Positions 35,110-43,994 of a stretch of DNA of 51,483 nt are shown here, one piece after another (within the stretch, counting starts at the first letter, position 1; each line of letters opens with the position of its first letter). Source of the stretch: Betaproteobacteria bacterium (lineage in GTDB: Bacteria; Pseudomonadota; Gammaproteobacteria; Burkholderiales; Casimicrobiaceae); NCBI GenBank assembly GCA_005881895.1, contig VBCG01000112.1, positions 1 through 51,483 on the forward strand. The letters run 5' to 3'. A model generated the notes under the pieces. The model saw nothing but the letters and a program-made list of their open reading frames with translations. It made no database searches and was not told where the DNA came from. The translations under genes were made by a program, and so were the position numbers.

Positions 35110-35826
35110 TCAATCGAGCGCGACGCGCACTGCCGCGGCGGCCGCGAACGGCGCACCGACCAATGCGACCAGCAAACCTGCGCCGAGCAACGACAGGTGC
35201 GGACCTGCACTGAAGCCTGCTCTGACGGCGTCAACAGATCCGGCGCCGAAGATGAGGATCGGTACGTACAGCGGCAACACCAGCAACGCGAGCAAGGTAC
35301 CGCCGCCGCGCAATCCCAGCGTCAGCGCTGCGCCGATGCCGCCTAGCAGTGAAAGTATCGGCGTGCCGATCAGCAATGCCGCCGTCAAAATCCACATCGC
35401 GTCCCTTTCGAGCGCATATTGCGCCGACAACAGCGGCGCCAGCAGCACGATGGGCAGGCCCGTCGTGAGCCAGTGTGCAGCTATTTTACCGGACACGAGC
35501 GCCGGAAGCGGCCACGGCGACAGTGCCATTTGCTCGAGCGTGCCATCAGCATGGTCGGCGGCGAACAAGCGCGACAGCGAGAGCAACGACGCGAGCAGCG
35601 CCGCAACCCACAACACGCCCGGACCGATCGCTGCGAGAAGGCTGCGCTCCGGCGTTGTGGCGAGCGGAAACAACGTGACCACGATCACGTAGAACAGGAG
35701 TTGAATGCCGAGTTCCGCCTTCGATCGTAACGAAATCTTTAAATCGCGAGCGAGCGCCCACGCGACAGCAGGCAAGACCGCGCCTTGAACCGATGCCGCA
35801 GGGGCGGATTCGATCGACGCGGCCAT
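35110..35826 (-). CDS. ccmB: Haem exporter permease CcmB
   Basis: The product is 238 residues with six hydrophobic segments. LARDLKISLRSKAELGIQLLFYVIVVTLFPL near the start and TLEQMALSPWPLPALVSGKIAAHWL are typical of CcmB. It forms the ABC-type complex with CcmA that releases holo-CcmE. The ATG at 35826 starts eight bases after ccmA. The open frame further upstream is ccmA shadow. It carries ~18 extra residues before the usual start region. Confidence 0.93.
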   Translation of the reverse strand: MAASIESAPAASVQGAVLPAVAWALARDLKISLRSKAELGIQLLFYVIVVTLFPLATTPERSLLAAIGPGVLWVAALLASLLSLSRLFAADHADGTLEQMALSPWPLPALVSGKIAAHWLTTGLPIVLLAPLLSAQYALERDAMWILTAALLIGTPILSLLGGIGAALTLGLRGGGTLLALLVLPLYVPILIFGAGSVDAVRAGFSAGPHLSLLGAGLLVALVGAPFAAAAAVRVALD

Positions 35827-35834
35827 ATCGTGTG

Positions 35835-36470
35835 TCAGGCGAGCGCCAGGTTGGCGAACCGCGGAACGGAAAGCGGCTGATGCGTCGCGACGACCGCGCA
35901 GCCGTTGGCATCGAGATGCTGGCACAGCAGTGTCGTCAACAGTGCGACGCCATCGCTGTCGAGCGCGGTCGTGGGCTCGTCGAGAATCCACAACGGCTTG
36001 TTGACGAGGGCGAGACGCGCTAGACCGATGCGCCGGCGCTGCCCCTGAGAGAGCACACGCGCCGGCAGTGTGCGCTGTCGCGATAACGCGACACGATCCA
36101 GCGCGAGCAATGCCTGCTCGGTTGTCACCTTCTCACCGCCGAGCGCGGCCAATACGACGAGATTTTCGATGGCAGAGAGTTCATCCTTCAGAGCCGGCAG
36201 ATGTCCGGCAAAAGCGACGTCCTCGCGTAGTCGCGCATCAAACGGCGCCACGGTATTTCCCATCCAGCGAATGATGCCCACAGTAGGCGTCGACAAGCCG
36301 GCGAGCATGCGAAGTAGTGTGGTCTTGCCGCTGCCGTTGGGGCCGGTGACGAAAAGCGTTTGGCAGGCGTCGACGCGAAATCCGACGTTGGCGAAAAGTT
36401 GCGCGCGGCCGCGCACCGCGGCCAGACCGTCGCCTTCAAGCATCGCGGACGGCGATCCGTTCGACTTCAT
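35835..36470 (-). CDS. ccmA: Haem exporter ATPase CcmA
   Basis: The product is 211 residues with Walker A VTGPNGSGKTTLLRMLAGL, a variant ABC signature VLSQGQRRRIGLARL, Walker B LWILDEPTTALD and an H-loop ATHQP. LSQGQ is the usual CcmA form. It powers release of holo-CcmE from CcmC/CcmD. The start overlaps the ccmI stop by four bases. Confidence 0.95.
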   Translation of the reverse strand: MKSNGSPSAMLEGDGLAAVRGRAQLFANVGFRVDACQTLFVTGPNGSGKTTLLRMLAGLSTPTVGIIRWMGNTVAPFDARLREDVAFAGHLPALKDELSAIENLVVLAALGGEKVTTEQALLALDRVALSRQRTLPARVLSQGQRRRIGLARLALVNKPLWILDEPTTALDSDGVALLTTLLCQHLDANGCAVVATHQPLSVPRFANLALA

Positions 36471-37681
36471 TGCACGACTTCGCCGATGACGACGTGGACG
36501 TTCGCGTCACCTGGCGCGACAGGCGCGCTCACGCCGCGCAAGTCACCGGCGCTTGCCTTTGCATTGCCGCTCTTGGAGACGCGCGCCTCGACGACGACGC
36601 GCGGCGTTGCCGAAAGCTTTGCTTCGGGAATCATCCCCATCGAATCGTCGAGATGGAAAGTCGCCGGCAATTCGCGTGCGTGCATCCGCGTGACCGCGAG
36701 CGGTACGCGACCACCATCGGCCGAGCGGGCAAGCACGAACACCGTATCGTCGGGCGCAACACGCGGCGCGATCTTCGGATCGACCTCGATGCGGCCGGCA
36801 AGCGTTCCTTTGGCGGGCACGCCGGAGGGCGGCGTGCTCTTGTTTGCGCCAATCTCCGCAATCACCTTGTCGATTTCACGGGCTTCATCGCTGTCGGATG
36901 CAATCTTCTGCCGCAACTCGCGCCAGCGCGCGAGCGAAGCGTCAACGTTGCCGTGTTCGAGCAGCGCAGTGGCCGACAGCGCCAACGCTTTACGATTACT
37001 GGGATCGATCGCGAGCGCCCGCGCAATGAGCTCTTCCGGCTTTCCGGCGAGCTTCCGTTGTTGTGCCATCGCGGCGGCATCGGCCCAGTCCGCGTAAAGC
37101 TGCGCATCATCCGGCGATCGCTTCGCCGCTTCGGCGAAGGCAGCGGCAGATTCGGAATATCGACCGAGTGCGGCATAGGACCGCGCAAGGAGCATCCAAC
37201 CCTTCGGATCCTCGGGATGCGTTTGCATCCGCTGCGCCAGTTGCTCGACCATCGCGCGCACATCGTTGTCCGTGAATTGGGGACGTGCGGTCTGCACGCC
37301 GATCGCGGCGGGATTGCCCAGTATTTGGTACAACAGAACGGACGCTACGGGAACGACTGCGACGAGGACGACGATCGCGATCCACGGCGTGCGCGTCGCG
37401 CCCGCGGCGGTCGCGCTCGGTTGTTTGGCGATCTCGGCGCCGAGCCGGTGCACCAATTCTTCTTGCGCAGCGGCGTGCTCGCTTGCGCTGATAGCGCCCG
37501 CGGCGAGGTCGTCATCGAGTTGGCGTTTCTGATCGCGATAGACGGCCGTTGTGGCATCGAGCTCGGGCGGCGCAGCGTCTTGCCGCGGTTTTCCGCCTCG
37601 AAGCAGGGGGCGCGCGAGAACGACCAATGTCGCGGCGACGAGCGCGAGCGCAATGAACCAGAACAGCACGACGGAAATCAT
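36467..37681 (-). CDS. ccmI: Cytochrome c maturation protein CcmI (TPR apocytochrome chaperone)
   Basis: The 404-residue protein has two N-terminal membrane segments (ISVVLFWFIALALVAATLVVL and WIAIVVLVAVVPVASVLLYQI). A cytoplasmic loop lies between them, followed by TPR repeats (GWMLLARSYAALGRYSESAAAFAEA) and a C-terminal beta-rich domain. It binds apocytochrome c for haem ligation. Here it is the promoter-proximal gene; in many proteobacteria it is last or fused to ccmH. It is divergent from maeB across 148 bases. Confidence 0.92.
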   Translation of the reverse strand: MISVVLFWFIALALVAATLVVLARPLLRGGKPRQDAAPPELDATTAVYRDQKRQLDDDLAAGAISASEHAAAQEELVHRLGAEIAKQPSATAAGATRTPWIAIVVLVAVVPVASVLLYQILGNPAAIGVQTARPQFTDNDVRAMVEQLAQRMQTHPEDPKGWMLLARSYAALGRYSESAAAFAEAAKRSPDDAQLYADWADAAAMAQQRKLAGKPEELIARALAIDPSNRKALALSATALLEHGNVDASLARWRELRQKIASDSDEAREIDKVIAEIGANKSTPPSGVPAKGTLAGRIEVDPKIAPRVAPDDTVFVLARSADGGRVPLAVTRMHARELPATFHLDDSMGMIPEAKLSATPRVVVEARVSKSGNAKASAGDLRGVSAPVAPGDANVHVVIGEVVQ

Positions 37682-37829
37682 GAATGGCGGCGGGGGCTTT
37701 CGTAGCGGCCGCGCGAGGCAGGGGGCGACGAATTATACCGGGACGATTTGCGTTTACCGTGGTGGGGGGTCTGCGCCTGTGGCGCCCATCGGCTATGATT
37801 ACAGCGCGGCGTTCACCTGGAGCAATGCA

Positions 37830-40121
37830 ATGCCCGATAAGGATATCCGCGAAGCTTCGCTCGAATACCATCGTCGCGCGCCGCCGGGCAAGATTTCGCT
37901 GGCGCCGACGAAACAGCTTCTGAATCAGCGCGATCTCGCGCTCGCGTACTCGCCGGGCGTCGCCGCAGCATGCGACGAAATCGTTCGCGATCCGCGCGAA
38001 GCGTCCACACTCACGTCGCGCGGCAACTTGGTCGGTGTCGTCACCAACGGCACTGCAGTGCTCGGTCTCGGAATGATTGGACCGCTGGCGGCCAAGCCTG
38101 TGATGGAAGGCAAGGCCGTCCTGTTCAAGAAATTCGCCGGCCTCGATTGCTTCGATATCGAGTTGAACGAGCGCGATCCGGACAAGCTGATCGACATGAT
38201 CGTCGCGCTCGAGCCGACGTTCGGCGGTATCAATCTCGAGGACATCAAGGCGCCGGAGTGCTTCTACATCGAGCGCAAATGCCGCGAGCGGATGAAGATA
38301 CCGGTCTTTCACGACGATCAGCACGGCACTGCGATCATCGTCGGGGCGGCGATCGTCAATGGGCTGCGCGTCGTCGGCAAAGAGCTGGCGAACGTCAAGC
38401 TCGTCTGCTCCGGTGCGGGCGCCGCGGCGCTCGCATGTCTTGATCTGCTCGTGTCGGTGGGCATCAAGCGCGAGAACATCTGGGTGTCCGACATCAAGGG
38501 CGTCGTCTATGCCGGCCGCGTCGAGGAAATGGATGACCACAAGGCGCTGTACGTCCAGAAGACCTCCGCGCGCAAGCTGCAGGAAATCCTCCCGGGCGCC
38601 GATATCTTTCTCGGACTCTCCGCTGCCCGTGTGCTGAAGCCCGAGTGGCTTCCCTCGATGGCGAAAGATCCATTGATCCTCGCGCTCGCCAATCCCGAGC
38701 CGGAGATCATGCCGGACATCGCAAAAGCGGCGCGACCCGATGCCGTCATCGCAACCGGGCGGTCCGACTTTCCGAATCAGGTCAACAACGTCTTGTGCTT
38801 TCCGTTCATCTTTCGCGGCGCGCTCGACGTCGGCGCGACGACGATCAACGAAGCGATGAAGCTCGCCTGCGTGCGCGCCATCGCCGACCTCGCGATGGCC
38901 GAGCAGTCGGATATCGTGGCGGCAGCCTACGACATCGAGGATTTGCGCTTCGGACCGGAATATTTGATCCCGAAGCCGTTCGATCCGCGCCTCATCGTCA
39001 ATATTGCGCCCGCGGTTGCGCGCGCGGCGATGGAGTCCGGCGTCGCGACGCGGCCGATCGAGGATTTCGAAGCGTATCGCGCCAAGCTCACGCGCTTCGT
39101 CTATCACACCGGCCTGTTGATGCGGCCGATTTTCGACGCAGCCAAGAAAGCGCCGAAACGGATCGTCTATGCGGAAGGCGAGGACGAGCGCGTGCTGCGC
39201 GCGGTGCAAGTTGTCGTCGACGAAGGGCTCGCGTTTCCGATCCTGGTCGGACGTCCGGCGGTGCTCGAAAAACGGATCGAACGCTTCGGCTTGCGCATCA
39301 AGCCGGGCAAAGACGTCGAGTTGATCAATCCCGAGTTCGACACGCGCTATCGCGAGTACTGGACGGAATACTACCGACTCACCGAGCGCAAAGGTGTATC
39401 GCAGCAACATGCGCAGATCGAGATGCGGCGCCAACTGACGTTGATCGGCGCGATGGCCGTCCATCGCGGCGAAGCCGACGGGATGTTGTGCGGAACGTTC
39501 GGCACGCACGCCGTGCATCGCTACTACATCGAGCAAGTCATCGGACGCCGCAACGGCGTCGGCAATTATGCGGCGATGAACGCGGTGCTGCTACCGGCGC
39601 GAACGATCTTCATTGCCGACACGTACGTTAATTGCGATCCCTCCGCCGAGCAGCTCGCTGAGATTACGCTGCTGGCGGCCGATGAAATTCGACGCTTCGG
39701 CATCACGCCCAACGTCGCATTGCTCTCGCACTCGTCATTCGGCACCAGCGATCTTCCGTGCGCTAAAAAGATGCGCGACGCTCTGGCGCTCATCCGCGCG
39801 CAGGCGCCGGACCTCGAAGTCGACGGCGAAATGCACGGCGATGCCGCACTGAGCGAAAACGTTCGCAAGTCCGTGTTTCCGAATTCACGACTCAAGGGCG
39901 AAGCCAACCTGCTGATCATGCCGACGCTCGACGCCGCCAACATATCGTTCAATCTGCTCAAAGCAGCAGCGGGCGGCGGCGTGACACTCGGTCCCATTCT
40001 GCTTGGAGTGGCGAAGCCGGTGCATATCCTGACGCAATCGGCAACGGTCCGCCGCATCGTCAACATGACGGCGCTGACCGTCGTCGACTGCGCGGTACAG
40101 CGGCAAGCGGCACTCATCTAG
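37830..40121 (+). CDS. maeB: NADP-dependent malic enzyme with phosphotransacetylase-like domain
   Basis: The product is 763 residues. The malic enzyme domain (residues ~1-430) contains [56 protein letters not shown] and an NADP-binding [16 protein letters not shown]. The C-terminal ~330 residues resemble phosphotransacetylase ([23 protein letters not shown]) but act in MaeB as a regulatory domain. It decarboxylates malate to pyruvate and makes NADPH. I chose the ATG at 37830; the longer open frame overlaps ccmI antisense. A 674-codon antisense frame is a shadow. Confidence 0.95.
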   Translation: MPDKDIREASLEYHRRAPPGKISLAPTKQLLNQRDLALAYSPGVAAACDEIVRDPREASTLTSRGNLVGVVTNGTAVLGLGMIGPLAAKPVMEGKAVLFKKFAGLDCFDIELNERDPDKLIDMIVALEPTFGGINLEDIKAPECFYIERKCRERMKIPVFHDDQHGTAIIVGAAIVNGLRVVGKELANVKLVCSGAGAAALACLDLLVSVGIKRENIWVSDIKGVVYAGRVEEMDDHKALYVQKTSARKLQEILPGADIFLGLSAARVLKPEWLPSMAKDPLILALANPEPEIMPDIAKAARPDAVIATGRSDFPNQVNNVLCFPFIFRGALDVGATTINEAMKLACVRAIADLAMAEQSDIVAAAYDIEDLRFGPEYLIPKPFDPRLIVNIAPAVARAAMESGVATRPIEDFEAYRAKLTRFVYHTGLLMRPIFDAAKKAPKRIVYAEGEDERVLRAVQVVVDEGLAFPILVGRPAVLEKRIERFGLRIKPGKDVELINPEFDTRYREYWTEYYRLTERKGVSQQHAQIEMRRQLTLIGAMAVHRGEADGMLCGTFGTHAVHRYYIEQVIGRRNGVGNYAAMNAVLLPARTIFIADTYVNCDPSAEQLAEITLLAADEIRRFGITPNVALLSHSSFGTSDLPCAKKMRDALALIRAQAPDLEVDGEMHGDAALSENVRKSVFPNSRLKGEANLLIMPTLDAANISFNLLKAAAGGGVTLGPILLGVAKPVHILTQSATVRRIVNMTALTVVDCAVQRQAALI

Positions 40122-40123
40122 CC

Positions 40124-40642
40124 TCACGCTGCGACGCCGCTCGGTTCCCGGTAGTCCGCCGGCTGCGTTTCGTCTTTGCCCGGCGGCAGATGCAAGACGC
40201 GCACAACCTCGGTAACGATGACGGCGACGACGATATTCAGCGTCGAGACAATGCCGGTAATCGCTCCCACCAGCGCAAGCGTGGAGCTGCCATAGCGCGC
40301 GAATGAAGTCGGAGGCCGTCACGAACCCGTGTCGTTTGGCCACCTGCCACAGCTTTGGAAAAACGAGGAAAGCGAACGGGTAGATGATGATCGTGTAGGG
40401 CACCGCGAAAAAGCCGATGGCTCCCGCTCCAAACATCAGCGCGGGCACGGCGATGAACGTGTACGCCGTGTAGATATCGCCGCCGAGACAGAAACCACGT
40501 GATGACCGTGCCGAAGCGCCGCCCCGCGAGCCCCACTCGTTAAGAAGGTGAAGATCGCCGCGGCGCCATCGCGCCGCGAAAAAACCAACGACGTTCAGCC
40601 CACGAACAGCGCGATGCAAACGATGAGAGCGGTCCAGTCCAT
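40124..40642 (-). pseudogene. Decayed sodium:solute symporter (SSS family)
   Basis: Read on the minus strand from the ATG at 40642, pieces of one symporter appear in different frames: MDWTALIVCIALFVG, then LNVVGFFAARWRRGDLHLLNEWG, then LAGRRFGTVITWF, then GGDIYTAYTFIAVPALMFGAGAIGF to HGFVTASDFIR, then YGSSTLALVGAITGIVSTLN. At least four small indels separate them. The end (VIVTEVVRVLHLPPGKDETQPADY) looks like the family C-terminus, so most of the middle, about 350 residues, is deleted. Just upstream, 40643-40722 holds WLPLGAVVTAIVYV, a remnant of the small partner gene often found before such permeases. Confidence 0.82.
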
Positions 40643-40769
40643 GACGGCCTAGGCGCGCTTCCCCCGTGGTCTTCACGTAGACGATGGCCGTCACCACTGC
40701 ACCGAGAGGCAGCCACAAGAGTTTGGTACCAATTGTTGCAATTGCAATGTCGAACCAGTCGTAATCGGT

Positions 40770-40797
40770 TTGTAAGCGACTGGCGCGCTGCTATACT
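40770..40797 (+). promoter_or_regulatory. Putative promoter of the Nramp-family gene, with upstream palindrome
   Basis: TTGTAA at 40770-40775 and TATACT at 40792-40797 with a 16-base spacer resemble sigma70 boxes, 44 bases before the transporter ATG. Upstream at 40736-40747 is the perfect palindrome TTGCAATTGCAA, which could be a regulator site. No manganese riboswitch fold was recognised in the short leader. Confidence 0.4.
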
Positions 40798-40840
40798 CGC
40801 GCGCCGCCGCGGGGACCGTGGTCGGTCTCAAAACACGACC

Positions 40841-42103
40841 ATGATCGCTCGCGTCAAAACATTCCTGCGCCGCCTCGGACCCGGCCTTATCACCGGCGCC
40901 GCGGACGACGATCCAAGCGGCATCGCGACCTACTCGCAGGCGGGCGCGCAATTTGGCTTCGGCATGCTGTGGAGCGTGCTCCTCACGACGCCGCTGATGG
41001 TCGGCATTCAAATCGTGTCGGCGCGCATTGGTCGCGTCACCGGGCATGGCATTGCGCGCAATATCCGTGATCACTATCCCCGGCCGCTGCTCTATTTCGT
41101 CGTCGGTCTGCTCGTGATGGCCAACACGCTGAACATCGCGGCCGACATCGGCGCGATGGGCGAAGCGTTGCAGCTCGTCGTGGGCGGCGCCCCGCATTAT
41201 CACGCGCTGGGGTTCGGCCTTATTGCGGTCGCGTTTCAATTGTTCGTGCCGTATCAGCGTCTCGCGCCCGTTCTGAAATGGCTGACGCTGTCGCTCGTGT
41301 CGTACGCGTTCGTTCTGCTGCTCGTCGACGTGCCATGGGGTCAGGTCGCGGCCGAGACGTTGCTGCCGCCGATCAGCTTCAAAAGCGATTACTTCGTGCT
41401 GCTCGTCGGCGTGCTGGGCACGACGATCAGTCCGTATCTTTTCTTCTGGCAGGCATCGCAAGAGGTCGAAGAGCAACGTGCAGGGGAGGGTGAAGAGCCG
41501 TTGCGTGATGCCCCAGAGCACGCGCGCAAGCATCTGCGGCGGATCAAGCTCGACACGTGGTTCGGCATGGTGTTTTCGAACGTGATCGCGCTCGCGATCA
41601 TGATGACGACGGCGGTTACGTTGCACACTGCCGGCATCACCGATATACAAACGTCGGCGCAAGCGGCGCAAGCGCTGCGTCCGCTCGCAGGTGAATTCAC
41701 GTTCACGCTGTTCGCGATGGGCATTATCGGGACGGGCATGCTGGCGGTGCCCGTGCTCGCCGGATCGGCCGCCTACGCCGTTGCAGAATCGATGAAATGG
41801 CCGATCGGACACGCGTTGAAGCCGCTGGAGGCGAAAGGCTTCTACAGCATCATCACGGCGGCAACGCTGATCGGCGTCGCGATCGATTTCTCGCCGCTCG
41901 ATCCGTTCAAGGCGTTGTACTGGGCCGCGATTTTCAATGGCGTCGTCGCAGTGCCTATCATGGTCGTAATGATGCGCATGGCCGTGCGGCCCGACATCAT
42001 GGGAACGTTCGTGATCAGGCCGCGTTTGCGGCGCCTCGGGTGGTTTGCGACGGCGCTGATGGCCGCGGCGGTTGTCGCGATGCTGACAACGCAGCTGGTC
42101 TAG
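40841..42103 (+). CDS. Divergent Nramp-family metal ion transporter
   Basis: The product is 420 residues with about eleven membrane segments. The overall Nramp architecture is clear (LGPGLITGAADDDPSGIATYSQAGAQFG at the first segment). However, the classical metal-site DPGN is DPSG here, and the helix-6 MPH motif is replaced by TISPYLFFWQASQEVEE. The ion may therefore differ from the Mn/Fe of classical MntH; that is inference. I chose the ATG at 40841. The long antisense frame across it is a shadow. Confidence 0.88.
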   Translation: MIARVKTFLRRLGPGLITGAADDDPSGIATYSQAGAQFGFGMLWSVLLTTPLMVGIQIVSARIGRVTGHGIARNIRDHYPRPLLYFVVGLLVMANTLNIAADIGAMGEALQLVVGGAPHYHALGFGLIAVAFQLFVPYQRLAPVLKWLTLSLVSYAFVLLLVDVPWGQVAAETLLPPISFKSDYFVLLVGVLGTTISPYLFFWQASQEVEEQRAGEGEEPLRDAPEHARKHLRRIKLDTWFGMVFSNVIALAIMMTTAVTLHTAGITDIQTSAQAAQALRPLAGEFTFTLFAMGIIGTGMLAVPVLAGSAAYAVAESMKWPIGHALKPLEAKGFYSIITAATLIGVAIDFSPLDPFKALYWAAIFNGVVAVPIMVVMMRMAVRPDIMGTFVIRPRLRRLGWFATALMAAAVVAMLTTQLV

Positions 42104-42213
42104 CCGAAGAGACTCGCATCGCGGGCGGTGTCGGGCAGGTCCTACACGAACATCGGGCGACGACCGGTAGGGCAATGACTCGCGCCGCGATAGGGTGTGG
42201 ACGAGGAGGTTTT

Positions 42214-42753
42214 ATGAAGCCATCCATGATCGCGCTCGCCCTTGTCGGAATGACGCTCGGTATGACTGCATGCAATCGACCCGATACCGACCGCACGACT
42301 TCGATCCCTCGCGGTATTGACTCCGCCACGACGCTGCAAGATCCGACCGCCGGACGCGGCGCGCCGCCCGCGCCGCCGGAACGCGGTCCGATCCCGTCCA
42401 ACGCGAACGCCGCGGCGCCCGGAACCGATGCAACAGCCGCCTTTGCGAAAGAACCCGAACTGAAGGACACCACGCCGCCGAAGGAGACCGGCGCGTCTGT
42501 CGAGGAGCAACAACTCTCGGCGCGTGCGCTTGATGCAGCGGTCAAGGAGCCGGATACCGCCTCCGCCGATGCGGCGAAGAAGGCTGTCATTGCCAGCAAC
42601 ACATCGGGCTCGTCGGAATCGGCGCGCGATACGGAGGCGAACCGGCCGCGCACGGGCACGATGACGAAAGACGAGGAAGTCAACCAGCTGCCGAAAGCGG
42701 GGCAGGTGAACAATCATTCGAGCACTGCGCTCGAAAAAGACAGCGGTCGGTAA
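42214..42753 (+). CDS. Small lipoprotein of unknown function
   Basis: The product is 179 residues. A signal sequence MKPSMIALALVGMTLGMTAC ends in a lipobox-like MTAC, so Cys20 is probably lipidated. The rest is hydrophilic, disordered-looking and rich in Ala, Pro, Thr, Glu and Lys, with no recognised domain. A strong ribosome-binding site (GAGGAGG) precedes the ATG. It follows the Nramp-family gene by 110 bases; no functional link is evident. Confidence 0.75.
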   Translation: MKPSMIALALVGMTLGMTACNRPDTDRTTSIPRGIDSATTLQDPTAGRGAPPAPPERGPIPSNANAAAPGTDATAAFAKEPELKDTTPPKETGASVEEQQLSARALDAAVKEPDTASADAAKKAVIASNTSGSSESARDTEANRPRTGTMTKDEEVNQLPKAGQVNNHSSTALEKDSGR

Positions 42754-42857
42754 GTTAGGCGTCGCGCAAACGGTCAGCGCCTCATCGACGGCGAAATTCA
42801 TGTGGCGGCCGGCTTGCCTCGCGGCGCCGCGGTGCGTTCGCGTAAAATCCTCTCTAC

Positions 42858-42948
42858 GGAGAGGTGGATGAGCGGTTGAAGTCGCACGCCTGGAAAGCGT
42901 GTTTAGGTTAATAGCCTAACGCGGGTTCGAATCCCGCCCTCTCCGCCA
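42858..42948 (+). tRNA. tRNA-Ser (anticodon GGA), CCA encoded
   Basis: The acceptor arms GGAGAGG (42858-42864) and CCTCTCC (42938-42944) pair perfectly. The anticodon stem CACGC/GCGTG encloses CTGGAAA with anticodon GGA at 42892-42894. There is a long variable arm (TTTAGGTTAATAGCCTAA), the class II feature of serine tRNAs. The T arm GCGGGTTCGAATCCCGC is intact and CCA is encoded at 42946-42948. A TAAAAT box at 42843-42848 suggests its promoter. An integrase remnant follows directly, marking the 3' end as an integration site. Confidence 0.96.
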
Positions 42949-43083
42949 TCCCAGCATCCCACAGCGTTCCAAGAAGTGCCATCCTTCAGTCGATTTACCT
43001 CTTAGAAACGCCGTTTTTGGTGACCATACGCACCAGGAGAGTTTTTGACATCCGGGGAATTCGGAAGAAATACCCCGTGCCGC

Positions 43084-43870
43084 GCACCGACGCCAAGATC
43101 CGACACTTGAAGCCCGCAGCCCGCCCTATACGGCTCTGGGATGGTGGCGGACTTTATCATCTCGTTCCGGCGGAAAATTGTGGCGTCTCAAGTACCGCTT
43201 CAATGGGAAGGAGAAGCTGCTGGCGCTCGGCAAGTGGGACACGGTTACATTGCGCGAAGCGCGCGAGCTTCGAGACGAATGGAAGAAGATTCTAGCTAAG
43301 GGGATGGACGCGGGCACTGTCCTCCGGAAAAGGCCAAGCTGGAAGCTCAGCATCGGGCAATGAACAGTTTCGAAGCGGTCGCACGTGAGTGGTATGGTAA
43401 GCGAGCGAAGGTCTGGTCCCTCATCACACCTCCGACGTGTTGTTTCGGTTGGAGACCAATCTCTTTCCGGATCTCGGGGGGCCATCGCGGAGATTTCCGC
43501 CCCCGAGTTGCTTGCGGCGGTGCGTAAAGTGGAGCATCGCGGCGCGTACGACTTGGCACATCGAATACTTCAGGTGGCTTCTGAGGTGTTTCGCTACGGT
43601 GTCGCAACGGCACGATGCGAACGCGATTCGGCGCCCGATCTGCGGGGAGCGCTGACACCGCATAAGGGGAAGAACCAGGCGGCGGTCAAACCGGACGAGA
43701 TCCCGAAGCTCTTGGAGGCAATCGGTACATACGCTCAAATCGGTGACCGTTAGACCGCGCTAGCGCTACGCTTGCTTGCGCTGACCTTCGTCCGTACCGG
43801 GGAACATCGGAGCAACGTGGCAAGAACTTGAGCTCGAAGGAAAGGCCCCCGTGTGGATCGTATCGGCCGG
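43084..43870 (+). pseudogene. Broken P4-type tyrosine integrase
   Basis: Consecutive integrase segments appear in different frames: TDAKIRHLKPAARPIRLWDGGGLY; LWRLKYRFNGKEKLLALGKWDTVTLREAREL; NSFEAVAREWYGKRAKVW; ISAPELLAAVRKVEHRGAYDLAHRILQVASEVFRYGVATAR; and GATWQELELEGKAPVWIV. Several small indels and a stop (GDR-stop-TALAL, probably CAG to TAG) break the gene. The catalytic C-terminal half with the His-x2-Arg and Tyr is absent. Its position just after tRNA-Ser fits an island integrated at the tRNA 3' end. It cannot be active. Confidence 0.9.
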
Positions 43871-43994
43871 GCGCGCCACCAGGCGCTTGATCAAGCGCGT
43901 GCCATCCCCTGGCGAGAGTGAGCTTGCGGCGGTAGCGTCAAAACGGTTTGCCATTGAATCGCACGCTATGTAATGTTGCGTGGAGGGAGTGGCC

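Noticed and set aside
37512-39536. 674-codon open frame antisense to maeB
   Set aside because: Arg/His/Asp-rich translation with no family resemblance, exactly opposite a well-supported gene; a third-position GC shadow.
40739-40840. Manganese riboswitch in the Nramp leader
   Set aside because: The leader is short and lacks the conserved paired helices expected of that riboswitch.
40691-42175. 494-codon open frame antisense to the Nramp-family gene
   Set aside because: Composition of a codon-bias shadow; the plus-strand frame encodes a clear membrane protein.
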